Below, piece after piece: positions 1 to 9,211 of a DNA stretch of 33,470 nucleotides. The notes below the pieces were generated by a model. It was not told the origin of the DNA. It did no database searches and worked only from the letters and a program-made list of their open reading frames with translations. The translations under genes were made by a program, and so were the position numbers. The stretch's first letter is position 1. The number at the start of each line of letters is the position of its first letter. Origin of the DNA: Clostridia bacterium (GTDB taxonomy: Bacteria > Bacillota > Clostridia > UBA1212); NCBI GenBank assembly GCA_017625675.1, contig JAGAKK010000018.1, positions 1 through 33,470 of the forward strand, given 5' to 3'.

Positions 1-108
1 AGATACCTGATAGTGTAACACCGTGAATTGAAATCATAGAATCACTTTGCAGATATGAGCGGATATTTGAAGCCGGAATATCGGAAGCTGGCAGGAGGAT
101 AATAGTAT

Positions 109-148
109 AAAAATAATGCTCACTGTGTTTATAGTGAGCATTATTTTT
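109..148. terminator. bidirectional intrinsic terminator
   Basis: A perfect 16-bp inverted repeat (AAAAATAATGCTCACT at 109-124 and its complement at 133-148) encloses an 8-nt loop, with A/T runs on both outer sides. It lies 36 bp beyond the stop of the band-7 remnant, so it most likely ends the minus-strand rex-adhE transcript. It could also end a plus-strand gene to the left of the window. Bases 1-108 hold no gene I recognise: the longest in-frame stretch ending there is about 27 codons, with a stop near 105, and it resembles no family I know. Confidence 0.85.
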
Positions 149-184
149 GAATTTATACTTTAACATTCGTTTGAATATACTAAA

Positions 185-337
185 TTAGTCCTTCATCAGT
201 TCCTTGACAGTTGTTGCAAGACCTGCAACGCCTTGAATTTGTGACGGGATTATAATCTTTGTTGCCTTTCCGTCAGCAGCCTTTTCAAAGCTTTCAAGGG
301 ATTTGATTGCGATATACGCATCGCTTGGACTTAAACC
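185..337 (-). pseudogene. C-terminal fragment of a band-7/SPFH (stomatin-like) protein
   Basis: Read on the minus strand from 337 to a TAA at 185-187, the sequence encodes about 50 residues beginning GLSPSDAYIAIKSLES and continuing KAADGKATKIIIPS then QGVAGLA. This is the ending I know from clostridial stomatin/prohibitin (SPFH) proteins, where a DAYxxxKxxEAxEKxADGxATKIIIPS helix-strand closes the protein. There is no start codon or upstream SPFH domain: the fragment begins where the truncated adhE ends, in a different frame. It is a gene tail left by a deletion, or a false join in an assembly. SPFH proteins scaffold membrane microdomains, but this fragment cannot function alone. Confidence 0.75.
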
Positions 338-2841
338 ATTTCATCAAGCGTGTCGAGAAAAACCTTTTCCTCAACGCCGTAATCCTTGATAGTTTCTTTA
401 ATACCAACACGTGCCTTAAGCTCGTTTATCGCTTTAATAAGGTTTTCTAATTTATCTTCGTCTGTTTTTCCTCCAAGGCCCAGATAATCTGCAATCTCAG
501 CATATCTTGCAAGGGTATGAGGATGATCATACTGTGAAAACGTACCCATTTTTGCAGGAGTTTCAGAAGCATTAAAGCGAAGCACTTCCTCAATCATAAG
601 CGCATTTGCAACACCGTGGGGCAGATGGTGGAAAGCTCCCAGCTTGTGGGCCATTGAGTGACATACGCCCAGGAAAGCATTGGCAAAAGCCATACCTGCC
701 ATAGTAGCCGCGTTAGCCATTTTCTCTCTTGCCTCAACATCAACCTGACCATTATCGTAGGCTCTCGGCAAGTATTTAAACACCGTCTTTAAGGACTGGA
801 GCGCAAGGCCGTCTGTGTAATCGGTAGCAAGCATTGCCGCATAAGCTTCCACAGCATGTGTTACAGCGTCAATACCGGAAGCTGCAGTAAGTCCCTTAGG
901 AGCGCTCATGTGAAAATCAGTATCAATGATAGCCATATCAGGGAGAAGCTCATAATCCGCCAAAGGATACTTAACGCCGCTGTTCTCATCGGTAATTACC
1001 GCAAAAGGAGTTACCTCAGAGCCTGTTCCGGCAGAAGTAGGTATCGCAATAAAGTATGCTTTCTCACCCATCTTCGGGAACGTGTAGACTCTCTTTCTGA
1101 TGTCAATAAAGCGCATTGCCATATCCATGAAGTCAGCCTCAGGATGCTCATACATTACCCACATAATCTTTGCTGCATCCATAGCAGAACCGCCGCCCAA
1201 CGCAATGATCGTATCAGGCTTGAATGCTGTCATCTGTGCTGCACCCTCTTTTGCACAGCCCAGCGTAGGATCCGGAGCAACGTTAAAGAACGTTGTGTGT
1301 ACAATTCCCATCTCATCTAATTTGTCGGTAATCGCCTTTGTATAACCGTTCTGATACAGGAAAGAGTCAGTAACGATAAACGCTCTCTTTTTGCCCATAA
1401 CGGTCTTCAATTCGTCCAGAGCTACAGGCAGACAACCCTTTTTAATATAAATCTTTTCAGGAGTACGGAACCAAAGCATATTTTCCCTTCTTTCTGCTAC
1501 TGTCTTTATGTTAATAAGGTGTTTAACACCAACGTTTTCTGAAACGGAGTTGCCGCCCCATGAACCGCAACCCAGAGTAAGAGAAGGCGCAAGCTTAAAG
1601 TTATAAAGGTCTCCGATTCCGCCGTGAGAAGAAGGAGTATTCACCAGAATACGACAAGTCTTCATACGGGCTGCAAACTTATTTATTTTCTCCGTCTCAG
1701 TTACAGCATTAAGGTAAACAGATGACGTATGACCGTATCCGCCGTCTGCAACAAGCTGCTCTGCCTTTGCCAGCGCATCGTCAAAACTCTTTGCGTGGTA
1801 CATTGCAAGTACGGGAGAAAGCTTCTCGTGAGCAAATTCTTCACTGATGTCAACACTTTCAACTTCACCAATAAGAATCTTAGCAGACTCAGGCACCTTT
1901 ACACCGGAAAGCTCCGCAATTTTAAAGGCGCTCTGTCCGACAATCTTAGCATTCAATGCGCCGTTAATTATTATAGTCTTTCTCACCTTTTCAGTTTCCT
2001 GAGGATCAAGGAAGTAACAGCCGCGTGTCATAAACTCCTTTTTAACTTCTTCGTAAACGGAGTCCAGTACAATAACAGACTGCTCGGAAGCACATATCAT
2101 ACCATTGTCAAAGGTCTTTGAGTGGATAATTGAGTTTACCGCAAGAAGAATATCAGCTGAATCATCAATAATTGCAGGAGTATTTCCGGCTCCTACACCA
2201 AGAGCAGGCTTACCGCTTGAATAAGCAGCCTTTACCATGCCGGGACCACCCGTTGCAAGAATAATATCAGCCTCTTTCATTATCGTATTTGTAAGTTCAA
2301 GAGAGGGCACGTCGATCCAGTCAATGATTCCCTCAGGAGCGCCTGCAGCAACTGTCGCTTCAAGTACCAATTTTGCAGCAGCAATAGTACAGTTCTTTGC
2401 TCTTGGATGAGGAGAAATGATAATTGCATTTCTTGTCTTAAGTGCAATAAGACACTTAAATATCGCTGTAGACGTAGGATTTGTGGTAGGAATTACCGCT
2501 GCGATTACACCTATCGGCTCAGCAACCTTTTTTATTCCGTACGCTTTATCCTCTTCTATAACTCCACAGGTTTTCGTGTTTTTATATGCATTGTAAATAT
2601 ATTCTGAAGCATAGTTATTTTTAATAACCTTATCCTCAACAACACCCATGCCGGTTTCCTCAACCGCATGCTTTGCAAGAGGAATTCTCGCTTTATTTGC
2701 AGCAGATGCTGCCGCCAGAAAAATCTTATCCACCTGCTCCTGAGTAAACTGAGCAAATATGCGTTGAGCTTTTCTTGTACGCTCAATAGCATTTTCCAAG
2801 GTTTCAACACTGTCTACGATTTCATACTTTTTTGTTTTCAT
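331..2841 (-). CDS. adhE: bifunctional acetaldehyde-CoA / alcohol dehydrogenase, 3'-truncated
   Basis: AdhE reduces acetyl-CoA through acetaldehyde to ethanol using two NADH, in the cytoplasm, usually as spirosome filaments. The N-terminal half is a CoA-acylating aldehyde dehydrogenase (VIPTTNPTSTAIFK; catalytic Cys in NGMICASEQS). The C-terminal half is an iron alcohol dehydrogenase (GGGSAMDAAKIMW, HAVEAY, and the metal-binding HSMAHKLGAFHHLPHG). The start at 2841 is chosen because AGGAGG precedes it; an upstream in-frame ATG lies inside the rex tail and has no ribosome site. It follows rex by 22 bp, so the two are probably one transcript under Rex control. The protein has 836 residues and ends abruptly at DTLDEMV. 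The usual final 30-40 residues (an AFDDQCTGANPR-like segment) are missing, replaced by a stop and a band-7 gene tail. The core active sites are intact, so activity is possible, but assembly or stability may be affected. Confidence 0.93.
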   Translation of the reverse strand: MKTKKYEIVDSVETLENAIERTRKAQRIFAQFTQEQVDKIFLAAASAANKARIPLAKHAVEETGMGVVEDKVIKNNYASEYIYNAYKNTKTCGVIEEDKAYGIKKVAEPIGVIAAVIPTTNPTSTAIFKCLIALKTRNAIIISPHPRAKNCTIAAAKLVLEATVAAGAPEGIIDWIDVPSLELTNTIMKEADIILATGGPGMVKAAYSSGKPALGVGAGNTPAIIDDSADILLAVNSIIHSKTFDNGMICASEQSVIVLDSVYEEVKKEFMTRGCYFLDPQETEKVRKTIIINGALNAKIVGQSAFKIAELSGVKVPESAKILIGEVESVDISEEFAHEKLSPVLAMYHAKSFDDALAKAEQLVADGGYGHTSSVYLNAVTETEKINKFAARMKTCRILVNTPSSHGGIGDLYNFKLAPSLTLGCGSWGGNSVSENVGVKHLINIKTVAERRENMLWFRTPEKIYIKKGCLPVALDELKTVMGKKRAFIVTDSFLYQNGYTKAITDKLDEMGIVHTTFFNVAPDPTLGCAKEGAAQMTAFKPDTIIALGGGSAMDAAKIMWVMYEHPEADFMDMAMRFIDIRKRVYTFPKMGEKAYFIAIPTSAGTGSEVTPFAVITDENSGVKYPLADYELLPDMAIIDTDFHMSAPKGLTAASGIDAVTHAVEAYAAMLATDYTDGLALQSLKTVFKYLPRAYDNGQVDVEAREKMANAATMAGMAFANAFLGVCHSMAHKLGAFHHLPHGVANALMIEEVLRFNASETPAKMGTFSQYDHPHTLARYAEIADYLGLGGKTDEDKLENLIKAINELKARVGIKETIKDYGVEEKVFLDTLDEMV

Positions 2842-2863
2842 TATACCCTCCTGATGATATTTA

Positions 2864-3487
2864 TTAAATTCTAAGCAACTGATTATTAAGGTGCGCCAAT
2901 GAAAGCGCAAGTTTTTCCTGTTTTAATATAACGTTTTCTGATATATTAAGTTTGCACGGAGCGAAATTCCATATAGCAGAAATACCGTTTTTGATCATAA
3001 GGTCACAAACCTCCTGAGCCGAACCTGCACCTACCGTAATTATCCCAATCTGAACATTGTTAGTTTTACAAAATGACTCAAAATTATTTAACGGTAATAT
3101 TTCTGTTGAACCGCCCTTTTTTAAGATATGTTCATTGCAGTCAAAGGCAGCAATAATTTTTACGCCGTACTCCTCAAATTCATCATATTCAAGAAGAGCC
3201 CGTCCCAGCTTTCCGGCACCCACCAACACTGCAGAAGTACATTTGTCATATCTCAGTATTTTCTCAAGGCTTTCAATCAGGCCGCTTATCTCATATCCGA
3301 TTCTCGGTCTTCCTGCGCCGCTTACCGCACACAGGTCTTTTCTGACCTGAACCTCTCCTAAGGATAATCGTCCTGCAATGGCTGTAGCAGAAATATTTTG
3401 TACGTTCTCATCTCTTAATTTTCTCAATAATTGTAAATACTGCGGCAATCTGCCCAATGTTGCTCTTGTAACAGGCCTTTCCTTCAT
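2864..3487 (-). CDS. rex: redox-sensing transcriptional repressor Rex
   Basis: Rex is a dimeric repressor that leaves DNA when NADH/NAD+ rises, which switches on fermentation genes. The 207 residues contain an N-terminal winged helix (about 10-80, with QVRKDL) and a Rossmann domain with LVGAGKLGRALLEY at about 88-101. The C-terminal helix (about 185-205) matches the one that is swapped between subunits in known structures. The wing segment reads SGAGRPRIGY, unlike the FGEFGKRGVGY of Bacillus-type Rex, so its operator may differ from the usual TTGTTAA-type site. An AGGAGG site sits just upstream of the ATG. It is first in the rex-adhE pair. A pair of TTATCGATAA palindromes lies upstream (see 3566-3600) and may be its own operator. 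Confidence 0.95.
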   Translation of the reverse strand: MKERPVTRATLGRLPQYLQLLRKLRDENVQNISATAIAGRLSLGEVQVRKDLCAVSGAGRPRIGYEISGLIESLEKILRYDKCTSAVLVGAGKLGRALLEYDEFEEYGVKIIAAFDCNEHILKKGGSTEILPLNNFESFCKTNNVQIGIITVGAGSAQEVCDLMIKNGISAIWNFAPCKLNISENVILKQEKLALSLAHLNNQLLRI

Positions 3488-3565
3488 TTAACAGCCTCCT
3501 TTTCCTGAGAACGGTTTTATTTTATCAAAACATATTTTTGTTGAGAATTATTAAAATGTTTACTC

Positions 3566-3600
3566 GGTATTATCATTATCGATAATACCCTTATCGATAA
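3566..3600. promoter_or_regulatory. candidate operator: two TTATCGATAA palindromes upstream of rex
   Basis: TTATCGATAA occurs at 3576-3585 and again at 3591-3600, a 15-bp period. The first copy is also inside a second inverted repeat, GGTATTATC (3566-3574) with GATAATACC (3581-3589). The block lies between the LysR terminator and rex, 79-122 bp before the rex start, where an operator for rex-adhE would be. The binding protein is not known; Rex itself is the obvious candidate by autoregulation. The standard TTGTTAA-N4-TTAACAA Rex box was not found here. Confidence 0.5.
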
Positions 3601-3634
3601 AAAAAGAAGCGCCCCGAAGTATTACCTCCGGGGC
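3599..3634 (-). terminator. intrinsic terminator after the LysR gene
   Basis: On the minus strand a GCCCCG/CGGGGC stem (3611-3616 with 3629-3634), extended past one mismatch by two pairs, is followed by a T-rich run (3599-3610 read in reverse). It lies about 30 bp beyond the LysR stop and isolates that gene from rex. Confidence 0.8.
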
Positions 3635-3665
3635 ACCGTTTAAGCCTTAAAAATCAAGGAATCAA

Positions 3666-4586
3666 TCAAAGATGCTTTCTTTTTGATTCACAAAGAGCAG
3701 TGATAAACTGTTTGTCCAGCTCTGTCAATTTATATCCTTTTTTGTATATCAAAACGTCTTTATATACTTTTTTATTTTCATCACAGGTACGTTGTACCAA
3801 ATTATAATTTTTGAGCACACCCTGAGGGGCTGGAGATACCCACATAAACGTTTCAGTATTTCTCTCCAAAAGATCAAACTGGCTGGCTCTCTCAAATATA
3901 AATATTCTTCTGTCAATATTGTCCGGTAATTCCTCTTTTACCACCTTAGCCAAGGAAAGTGACGGCACGTAAGGGTCAGCATGAGCAATCTCGATAAATT
4001 CCTTAAGGTCGTCAAAGGTTATCGTTTCCTTCTTCGCCAGCGGACTATTCGCACTCATTATAAGCTTGTATGAAAATTCGGTAACCATCTCATAGCACAG
4101 GCCTTTTTCCTCTAACATTGCTTTGAAATATTTATCGTAATTCTCTGCATAACGGATAATTCCCAGCTTGTAGTCATGATTTAAAATATTGTCGATAGTT
4201 CTTTTTGAGTTAGTTTCCTTGTAAAATATCTCCGCAGCCTCTTTAGTCAGAGTCTTCGAAAACTCTGCAAAAGCATCAGAAATATAGCATGCTCGCGGCA
4301 CAGAAATTGAGAACTTCTGTTTTTTCACTGCACCGTTCTTGTACATATTCTCTATCTGGTCTATTTGGTACAGGATACCCTTGGCATAGCTTATAAACTC
4401 TTCACCCTCCGGCGTAAGAGTTACTCCTTTTGCCGAACGGTCAAATATAGAGATTCCAATGTCTGCCTCCAGCTCCTTGATTGATCTGCTGACATTGGGA
4501 AGCGCAACAAAAAGATTTTCTGCTGCCTTATTTAAAGAGCCTGCCTTCGCAACCTCTACTGCGTACTTCACGTGTAATAAGTTCAC
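3666..4586 (-). CDS. LysR-family transcriptional regulator
   Basis: A 306-residue protein with the standard N-terminal LysR helix-turn-helix (residues 1-60: AVEVAKAGSLNKAAENLF, NVSRSIKELE, FDRSAKGVTLTPEGEEF). An effector-binding periplasmic-binding-like domain (about 90-295) follows. The start codon is GTG at 4586, supported by GAGGTGA four bases upstream. It starts 53 bp after the SNF2 helicase gene with no clear terminator between them, so it may be read from the SNF2 promoter. Its effector and target are not evident; LysR proteins often control a divergent gene, but no divergent neighbour exists here. The 27 bases 4587-4613 contain only the ribosome site and spacer. Confidence 0.9.
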   Translation of the reverse strand: MNLLHVKYAVEVAKAGSLNKAAENLFVALPNVSRSIKELEADIGISIFDRSAKGVTLTPEGEEFISYAKGILYQIDQIENMYKNGAVKKQKFSISVPRACYISDAFAEFSKTLTKEAAEIFYKETNSKRTIDNILNHDYKLGIIRYAENYDKYFKAMLEEKGLCYEMVTEFSYKLIMSANSPLAKKETITFDDLKEFIEIAHADPYVPSLSLAKVVKEELPDNIDRRIFIFERASQFDLLERNTETFMWVSPAPQGVLKNYNLVQRTCDENKKVYKDVLIYKKGYKLTELDKQFITALCESKRKHL

Positions 4587-4639
4587 AAGATCACCTCTAA
4601 AATAAATATTTACGTTTCCACCTGACTGTTAAATCTTTT

Positions 4640-7600
4640 CTATTCGCCCAATATCTCAAGCAGCTCCTCTTTCGTAAGGGACGTAGCATTAAACTCGTCA
4701 CCGCTTAACAGCTGCTCCGCAAGATGCTTTTTCTTCTCCTGAAGCTTCATAATGTTTTCTTCAATAGTGCCTATGGCAATAAGCTTGTACACCGTTACCA
4801 CGTTCTTCTGCCCTATTCTGTGGGCGCGGTCCGTTGCCTGATTCTGCACAGCTACGTTCCACCAAGGATCAAAGTGAATAACGATATCTGCCGCTGTAAG
4901 ATTTAGACCTGTTCCGCCGGCTTTAAGGGAAATACAGAACACAGGGACGTTCCCCTTATTAAACTCCTCAGTCATTTCAGCCCTGCGCTCCTTTGGGGTA
5001 GACCCTACAAGGGAGAAGAACTCAATGCCCTCCTGCTCAAGTCGCCTCTGGAGAATGTCAAGCATACTGGTAAACTGAGAGAACAGCAAAATCTTATGAC
5101 CGCCGTCAATGGCGCGTCTTACAAGGTCAATACACATCTCCACCTTTGCCGAGCCTGCATTGTAATCATCATAGAGAAGCGAAGGATCACAGCAAAGCTG
5201 ACGAAGCTTCATAAGCTCCGCAAGTATCTGCAGCTTCTCTCTCTTAAACTCTGCTCCAGTAGTGGAGTTAACAGAGTTTTTAAGAGCCGCAAGACTTGCA
5301 TCATAAAGCGCTCTCTGCTCACCTTCAAGCCGTGTGGTAAGGGGCTCCTCGATTTTATCAGGAAGATCCTTTAACACCTCGGATTTAAGACGACGGAGTA
5401 TAAAAGGCCTTATCATCTTCTGCAAGCGTTTCATATCGTCCTTGTTCTTGAACTGAACAATGGGAAGCTCAAACTCATCCCTGAATTGAGGATACGAGTG
5501 CAAAAATCCGGGCATCATGTAGTCAAATATACTCCACAGCTCACTGAGACGATTCTCGATAGGCGTACCCGTAAGAGCAATCTTGAAATCCGCCTTAATG
5601 CTTTTTACAGACTTTGAGGACTGTGTGGCATTATTCTTTATATATTGTGCCTCGTCAATTACCTGACAGGCAAACCGCATACCTTCATAATGCTCTATAT
5701 CCCTCTTCAGAAGGTCGTAGGACGTAATAAGAATATCCCCGGGCTTTGTGGCGGCAATAAGATCTGCCCTCTCATTCAGCGCGCCGGTGATTACAACAGG
5801 CTTTAATTGGGGCGCAAAGCGCTCAAATTCGTTTTTCCAGTTGAACACCAAGGATGCAGGGCATACGATCAAGGAACGCTCTTTCCGGCCCTCCTCCTGC
5901 TCTGAAAGCAAGAAGGTAATCACCTGCAACGTCTTTCCAAGACCCATATCATCTGCAAGAATACCGCCAAAGCCATTGTGACGCAACGTTTTAAGCCAGC
6001 GGAAGCCGTACTTCTGGTAATAGCGAAGCACGTCTTTAAGAGTTTCGGGCACTTCAAAGTCGTTGTCCTCGACGGTTTTCATATTACGGATAAGGGCGCG
6101 GAATTCTTTATTTCTTCCTGTAGAAACGTTGCCGCTGTCCATGAGCTCGTTGTCAAGGAAAAGCGCACGGAACTTAGGCACCTCCACCGTACCGCTTGCA
6201 ATCTGCTCCTGTGTAAGGTGAAGCACCTTCGTTATATTGGCAATATTCTCAAAGCCCTCTGCATCAACGTTAATAAACGTACCGTCAGTAAGCCTGAAAA
6301 ACTTCTTTTTCTTATCGTATTTAGAAAGGATCTCAGCCAGCTGCTCGCCTGAAAACTCAGCGCTTTGCAGTGAAAAACTAAGAAGCTCGCCGTTAAGAGA
6401 AACTCCTGCAGAAATTTTAGGCGAAGCCTTTACTTTTATGGCCTTTATCTTGTCGGATACGTACACGTCTCCAAGGCCCTGCATGGCATAGACACCCTCT
6501 GTAACAAACTCGTAGAGTCTGTTCTCATCCTGCATCAACACTGCAACCTTTTTCTTCGGATCGTATTTATTGAAATATTTTTTAATTTCAATGAACACAC
6601 CCATCTCTGCTACTTCATCACGGGCAACCTCCGCAGCATAGTCCCTGTCTGCAAAAATATTAAACTTCTTCTCGCCGGGCTTGCCCTCTCCGTACACCGC
6701 ATAAACCTCGCAGGTGATAATGTCCTTCTTAGGAGCGTCAAGGTATATTTTGAAGTTTGCTTTTTCGGGCAAGTACTTATTCTCGTCAAAATCCTCAAAA
6801 GTCACGTCGTAGTAGCGCTTTAATATCTGCAGCAGCTCCGTTGTGAAAAGCGGCAGGTCTGCCTCTGATACGAAAAGTTCCTTAGAGTCATTGTCCGCAA
6901 TAAAATTCCAGAAAAGCTCCATGTCCTGCATTTCACTTTTAAGAACGGAATATATACACTTTTCCTTAACGATAATATATCTGTCAAGGCCTATAAGCAC
7001 TCTGGGGAAATCACCCTTTACAACAACGCCGCCCTTTATACCTTTTACCAGAAGATTAAGCTCAGGCAGTTCATTTTTCACTTCATAATACTCCCTGTTT
7101 CCGGTAAAACCCTCTGTAACTGCCGCCATATCTGTAGACGTCAATACCGAGCAACCGGCCACCGCCTCAAAAAAGCTGTCCAGAGCACCGTTTTTAAGAG
7201 TAATAAATCTATACTCCTGATCTATTCTGTGAGCGTACGATACGGTGTGTGTCTTTTTATTTCTGTCATAGCGCTCCATAAAATCAATAACACGCTGTGA
7301 ATGCTCGTCAAAAAGATCCATTGAGTGGGTAAATTCAAGATTTTTTCCGTACTGGTAGGGTTTGTTCTCCTTGACAGCCTTTACGAAGGCGCTTACGTCC
7401 CGGATAATATACAGTTTCTCTCTGCCTGCTCTGAATTCCACGTCAGCAGACACGTCAGACACCGTAAGATAAGGCACCACGCGCATAGAGCCCTTTTGAT
7501 TTTTCTGAGACACCGCCAGTTTTTTTCTGGCATTGTGAAGCTTAAGTATTTCAAGGAATGCTTCATTGGTGGCAACCACAGTGCTTTCTGTATCGCCATC

Positions 7601-7966
7601 CTCCCCTGATGCTACAAACATCTCGCCTTCCTTGCCGCTGTCCCTCAGCTCAAGATATTTTATAAGGGTGGCAATGCAGTGCTTACAAAACTCTCCGTTG
7701 TTGCTGTTTCCGGGGCAGGAACAATATCTGAGCTTCAGCTCGCCTGACCCTTGGGCATCATCCTTTTCGTCGATAATAAGCCTCACAGAGTAAACTCCGT
7801 GCTCGCCTTCTACCGTGCTTTTAATCTCCCTCTGGCGGCCTTCACCATTTTCATTCCTGTTTTCGTATTTGATTTTATTTATTTTATTCTCCTTACAAAG
7901 GGACAATCCCTGCTCAAACATTGCCCTTGAGGAGCACTCATTTTGCAATTGAAATTTAGAGTACAT
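4640..7966 (-). CDS. SWIM zinc-finger SNF2-family helicase
   Basis: An 1108-residue SNF2/Rad54-like ATPase of the bacterial HepA/RapA-related group. The N-terminus carries a SWIM zinc finger: C82, C84, C94 and H96 in YCSCPG...EFCKHC. A long middle region (about 130-600, the SNF2-associated bacterial domain) leads to the ATPase core, with Walker A ADDMGLGKTLQ, Walker B VIDEAQY, and lobe-2 motifs GGTGLNL and DRAHRIGQ. Such proteins translocate on double-stranded DNA and can displace bound proteins such as RNA polymerase; the exact target is not known for this group. Length and motif set are complete. The ribosome site is weak (AAAGGAT), but the promoter at 8009-8037 is good. It may be followed in the same transcript by the LysR gene. 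Confidence 0.93.
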   Translation of the reverse strand: MYSKFQLQNECSSRAMFEQGLSLCKENKINKIKYENRNENGEGRQREIKSTVEGEHGVYSVRLIIDEKDDAQGSGELKLRYCSCPGNSNNGEFCKHCIATLIKYLELRDSGKEGEMFVASGEDGDTESTVVATNEAFLEILKLHNARKKLAVSQKNQKGSMRVVPYLTVSDVSADVEFRAGREKLYIIRDVSAFVKAVKENKPYQYGKNLEFTHSMDLFDEHSQRVIDFMERYDRNKKTHTVSYAHRIDQEYRFITLKNGALDSFFEAVAGCSVLTSTDMAAVTEGFTGNREYYEVKNELPELNLLVKGIKGGVVVKGDFPRVLIGLDRYIIVKEKCIYSVLKSEMQDMELFWNFIADNDSKELFVSEADLPLFTTELLQILKRYYDVTFEDFDENKYLPEKANFKIYLDAPKKDIITCEVYAVYGEGKPGEKKFNIFADRDYAAEVARDEVAEMGVFIEIKKYFNKYDPKKKVAVLMQDENRLYEFVTEGVYAMQGLGDVYVSDKIKAIKVKASPKISAGVSLNGELLSFSLQSAEFSGEQLAEILSKYDKKKKFFRLTDGTFINVDAEGFENIANITKVLHLTQEQIASGTVEVPKFRALFLDNELMDSGNVSTGRNKEFRALIRNMKTVEDNDFEVPETLKDVLRYYQKYGFRWLKTLRHNGFGGILADDMGLGKTLQVITFLLSEQEEGRKERSLIVCPASLVFNWKNEFERFAPQLKPVVITGALNERADLIAATKPGDILITSYDLLKRDIEHYEGMRFACQVIDEAQYIKNNATQSSKSVKSIKADFKIALTGTPIENRLSELWSIFDYMMPGFLHSYPQFRDEFELPIVQFKNKDDMKRLQKMIRPFILRRLKSEVLKDLPDKIEEPLTTRLEGEQRALYDASLAALKNSVNSTTGAEFKREKLQILAELMKLRQLCCDPSLLYDDYNAGSAKVEMCIDLVRRAIDGGHKILLFSQFTSMLDILQRRLEQEGIEFFSLVGSTPKERRAEMTEEFNKGNVPVFCISLKAGGTGLNLTAADIVIHFDPWWNVAVQNQATDRAHRIGQKNVVTVYKLIAIGTIEENIMKLQEKKKHLAEQLLSGDEFNATSLTKEELLEILGE

Positions 7967-8008
7967 ATATACTTTTCATCCTTTCACGGCAATTTCGCCG
8001 TACCCGAA

Positions 8009-8037
8009 ATTATAGCACAAAAAACCATCCTTTGCAA
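8009..8037 (-). promoter_or_regulatory. sigma-A promoter of the SNF2 gene
   Basis: On the minus strand TTGCAA (8037-8032), a 17-bp spacer and TATAAT (8014-8009) lie about 43 bp before the SNF2 start codon. The spacing and the perfect -10 make this one of the clearest promoters here. Confidence 0.75.
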
Positions 8038-8103
8038 GCCGTTTTCCCTAATTTTCGACCTTCTGAAAAGATGTACAAAATTGTTTCTTTTTGCTTTTTA
8101 TTA

Positions 8104-8112
8104 TGGTATTAT
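8104..8112 (+). promoter_or_regulatory. possible extended -10 element of ldhA
   Basis: TGGTATTAT at 8104-8112 fits an extended -10 (TGnTATAAT). The best -35-like hexamer, TTGTTT at 8081, is spaced too far (20 bp). It is the only promoter-like element I see between the divergent SNF2 promoter and ldhA, and would give a leader of roughly 60 nt. Confidence 0.35.
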
Positions 8113-8179
8113 TTCACTGTGGAAGTAAAATCCGCATAAAAAATTTTTTTGAGACAATAATATTTTTCCGGAGGTATCT

Positions 8180-9169
8180 ATGAAAAAATTAGCATTTTTT
8201 GACACCAAGCCCTACGACAAGGAATGGTTTGATAAATACAACAAGGACTACGAGATAACCTATTTTGAAAGTAAACTTACCGCCCGTTCAGTAAAGCTGG
8301 CAGAGGGCTTTGACGCAGTGTGCGCCTTTGTGAACGATCAGATCAATGAATACGTAATTGACAAGCTTTGCGAGTACGGCATCGGCATTATCGCCATGAG
8401 ATGCGCAGGCTATAACAACATTGATATGAAATATGCAAAGGACAAAATCAAGGTAGTAAGAGTTCCTGCCTACTCCCCTTACGCTGTGGCAGAGCACGCT
8501 ATGGCAATGCTCCAGACCCTTAACCGCCACCTTCACAAGGCATACAACAGAACGAGAGACTTTAATTTCAGCATCGTTGGCCTTACCGGCACGGACCTCC
8601 ACGGAAAGACTGCAGGCGTTATCGGCACGGGAAAGATCGGCAGAGTATTCATTGACATCTGCCGCGGCTTTGGCATTAACGTTCTTGCCTACGACCCCTA
8701 TCCGATTCCGGACAGTGACATAAACTACACAGACCTTGACACACTTCTTCGTGAAAGCGACATTATTTCGCTCCACTGTCCTCTTACCGACGAAACATAT
8801 TACACCCTTGACAAAAGAGCCTTCCGCCTTATGACGAAAAAGCCCTACATCATAAACACCTCCCGAGGCGGCCTTATTGACAGCAGCGCGCTTCTTGACG
8901 CACTTAACTCAGAGACCATACGAGGCGCTGTCCTTGACGTGTACGAGGAAGAAACGGAGCTTTTCTACGAGGACAATTCAGACAAGATAATTCACGACGA
9001 CGTTCTTTCCCTTCTTGTTTCAAGGCCCAACGTCATCATAACCTCCCACCAGGCATTCCTTACGGAGGAAGCGCTTGCTGCTATTTCCGAAACTACTTTG
9101 GGAAACCTCAACGAGTATTTCTCAAAGAAAGAAAACGGCGATAACGAGAAGCTCACCAATGAAGTGTGA
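8180..9169 (+). CDS. ldhA: D-lactate dehydrogenase (D-2-hydroxyacid dehydrogenase)
   Basis: Reduces pyruvate to D-lactate with NADH in the cytoplasm, an alternative electron sink to AdhE. The 329 residues match the LdhA type: substrate-domain segment RCAGYNNIDM, NAD-binding GTGKIGRVF, and the catalytic triad Arg (INTSRGG), Glu (DVYEEE) and His (TSHQAF). The length is normal. CGGAGGT sits seven bases upstream of the ATG. It is a single-gene unit, divergent from the SNF2 gene and ended by the shared terminator at 9212-9234. No copy of the rex-upstream TTATCGATAA palindrome is present in front of it. A broader 2-hydroxyacid dehydrogenase role is possible but less likely. Confidence 0.92.
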   Translation: MKKLAFFDTKPYDKEWFDKYNKDYEITYFESKLTARSVKLAEGFDAVCAFVNDQINEYVIDKLCEYGIGIIAMRCAGYNNIDMKYAKDKIKVVRVPAYSPYAVAEHAMAMLQTLNRHLHKAYNRTRDFNFSIVGLTGTDLHGKTAGVIGTGKIGRVFIDICRGFGINVLAYDPYPIPDSDINYTDLDTLLRESDIISLHCPLTDETYYTLDKRAFRLMTKKPYIINTSRGGLIDSSALLDALNSETIRGAVLDVYEEETELFYEDNSDKIIHDDVLSLLVSRPNVIITSHQAFLTEEALAAISETTLGNLNEYFSKKENGDNEKLTNEV

Positions 9170-9211
9170 TAAATCACTTATATAAAACTAATTCAGCATA
9201 AAAACGAAGAA

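Noticed and set aside
856..1320. Long open frames opposite adhE, mfd and the SNF2 gene
   Set aside because: They lie wholly inside well-supported genes on the other strand, lack ribosome sites and encode no recognisable domains.
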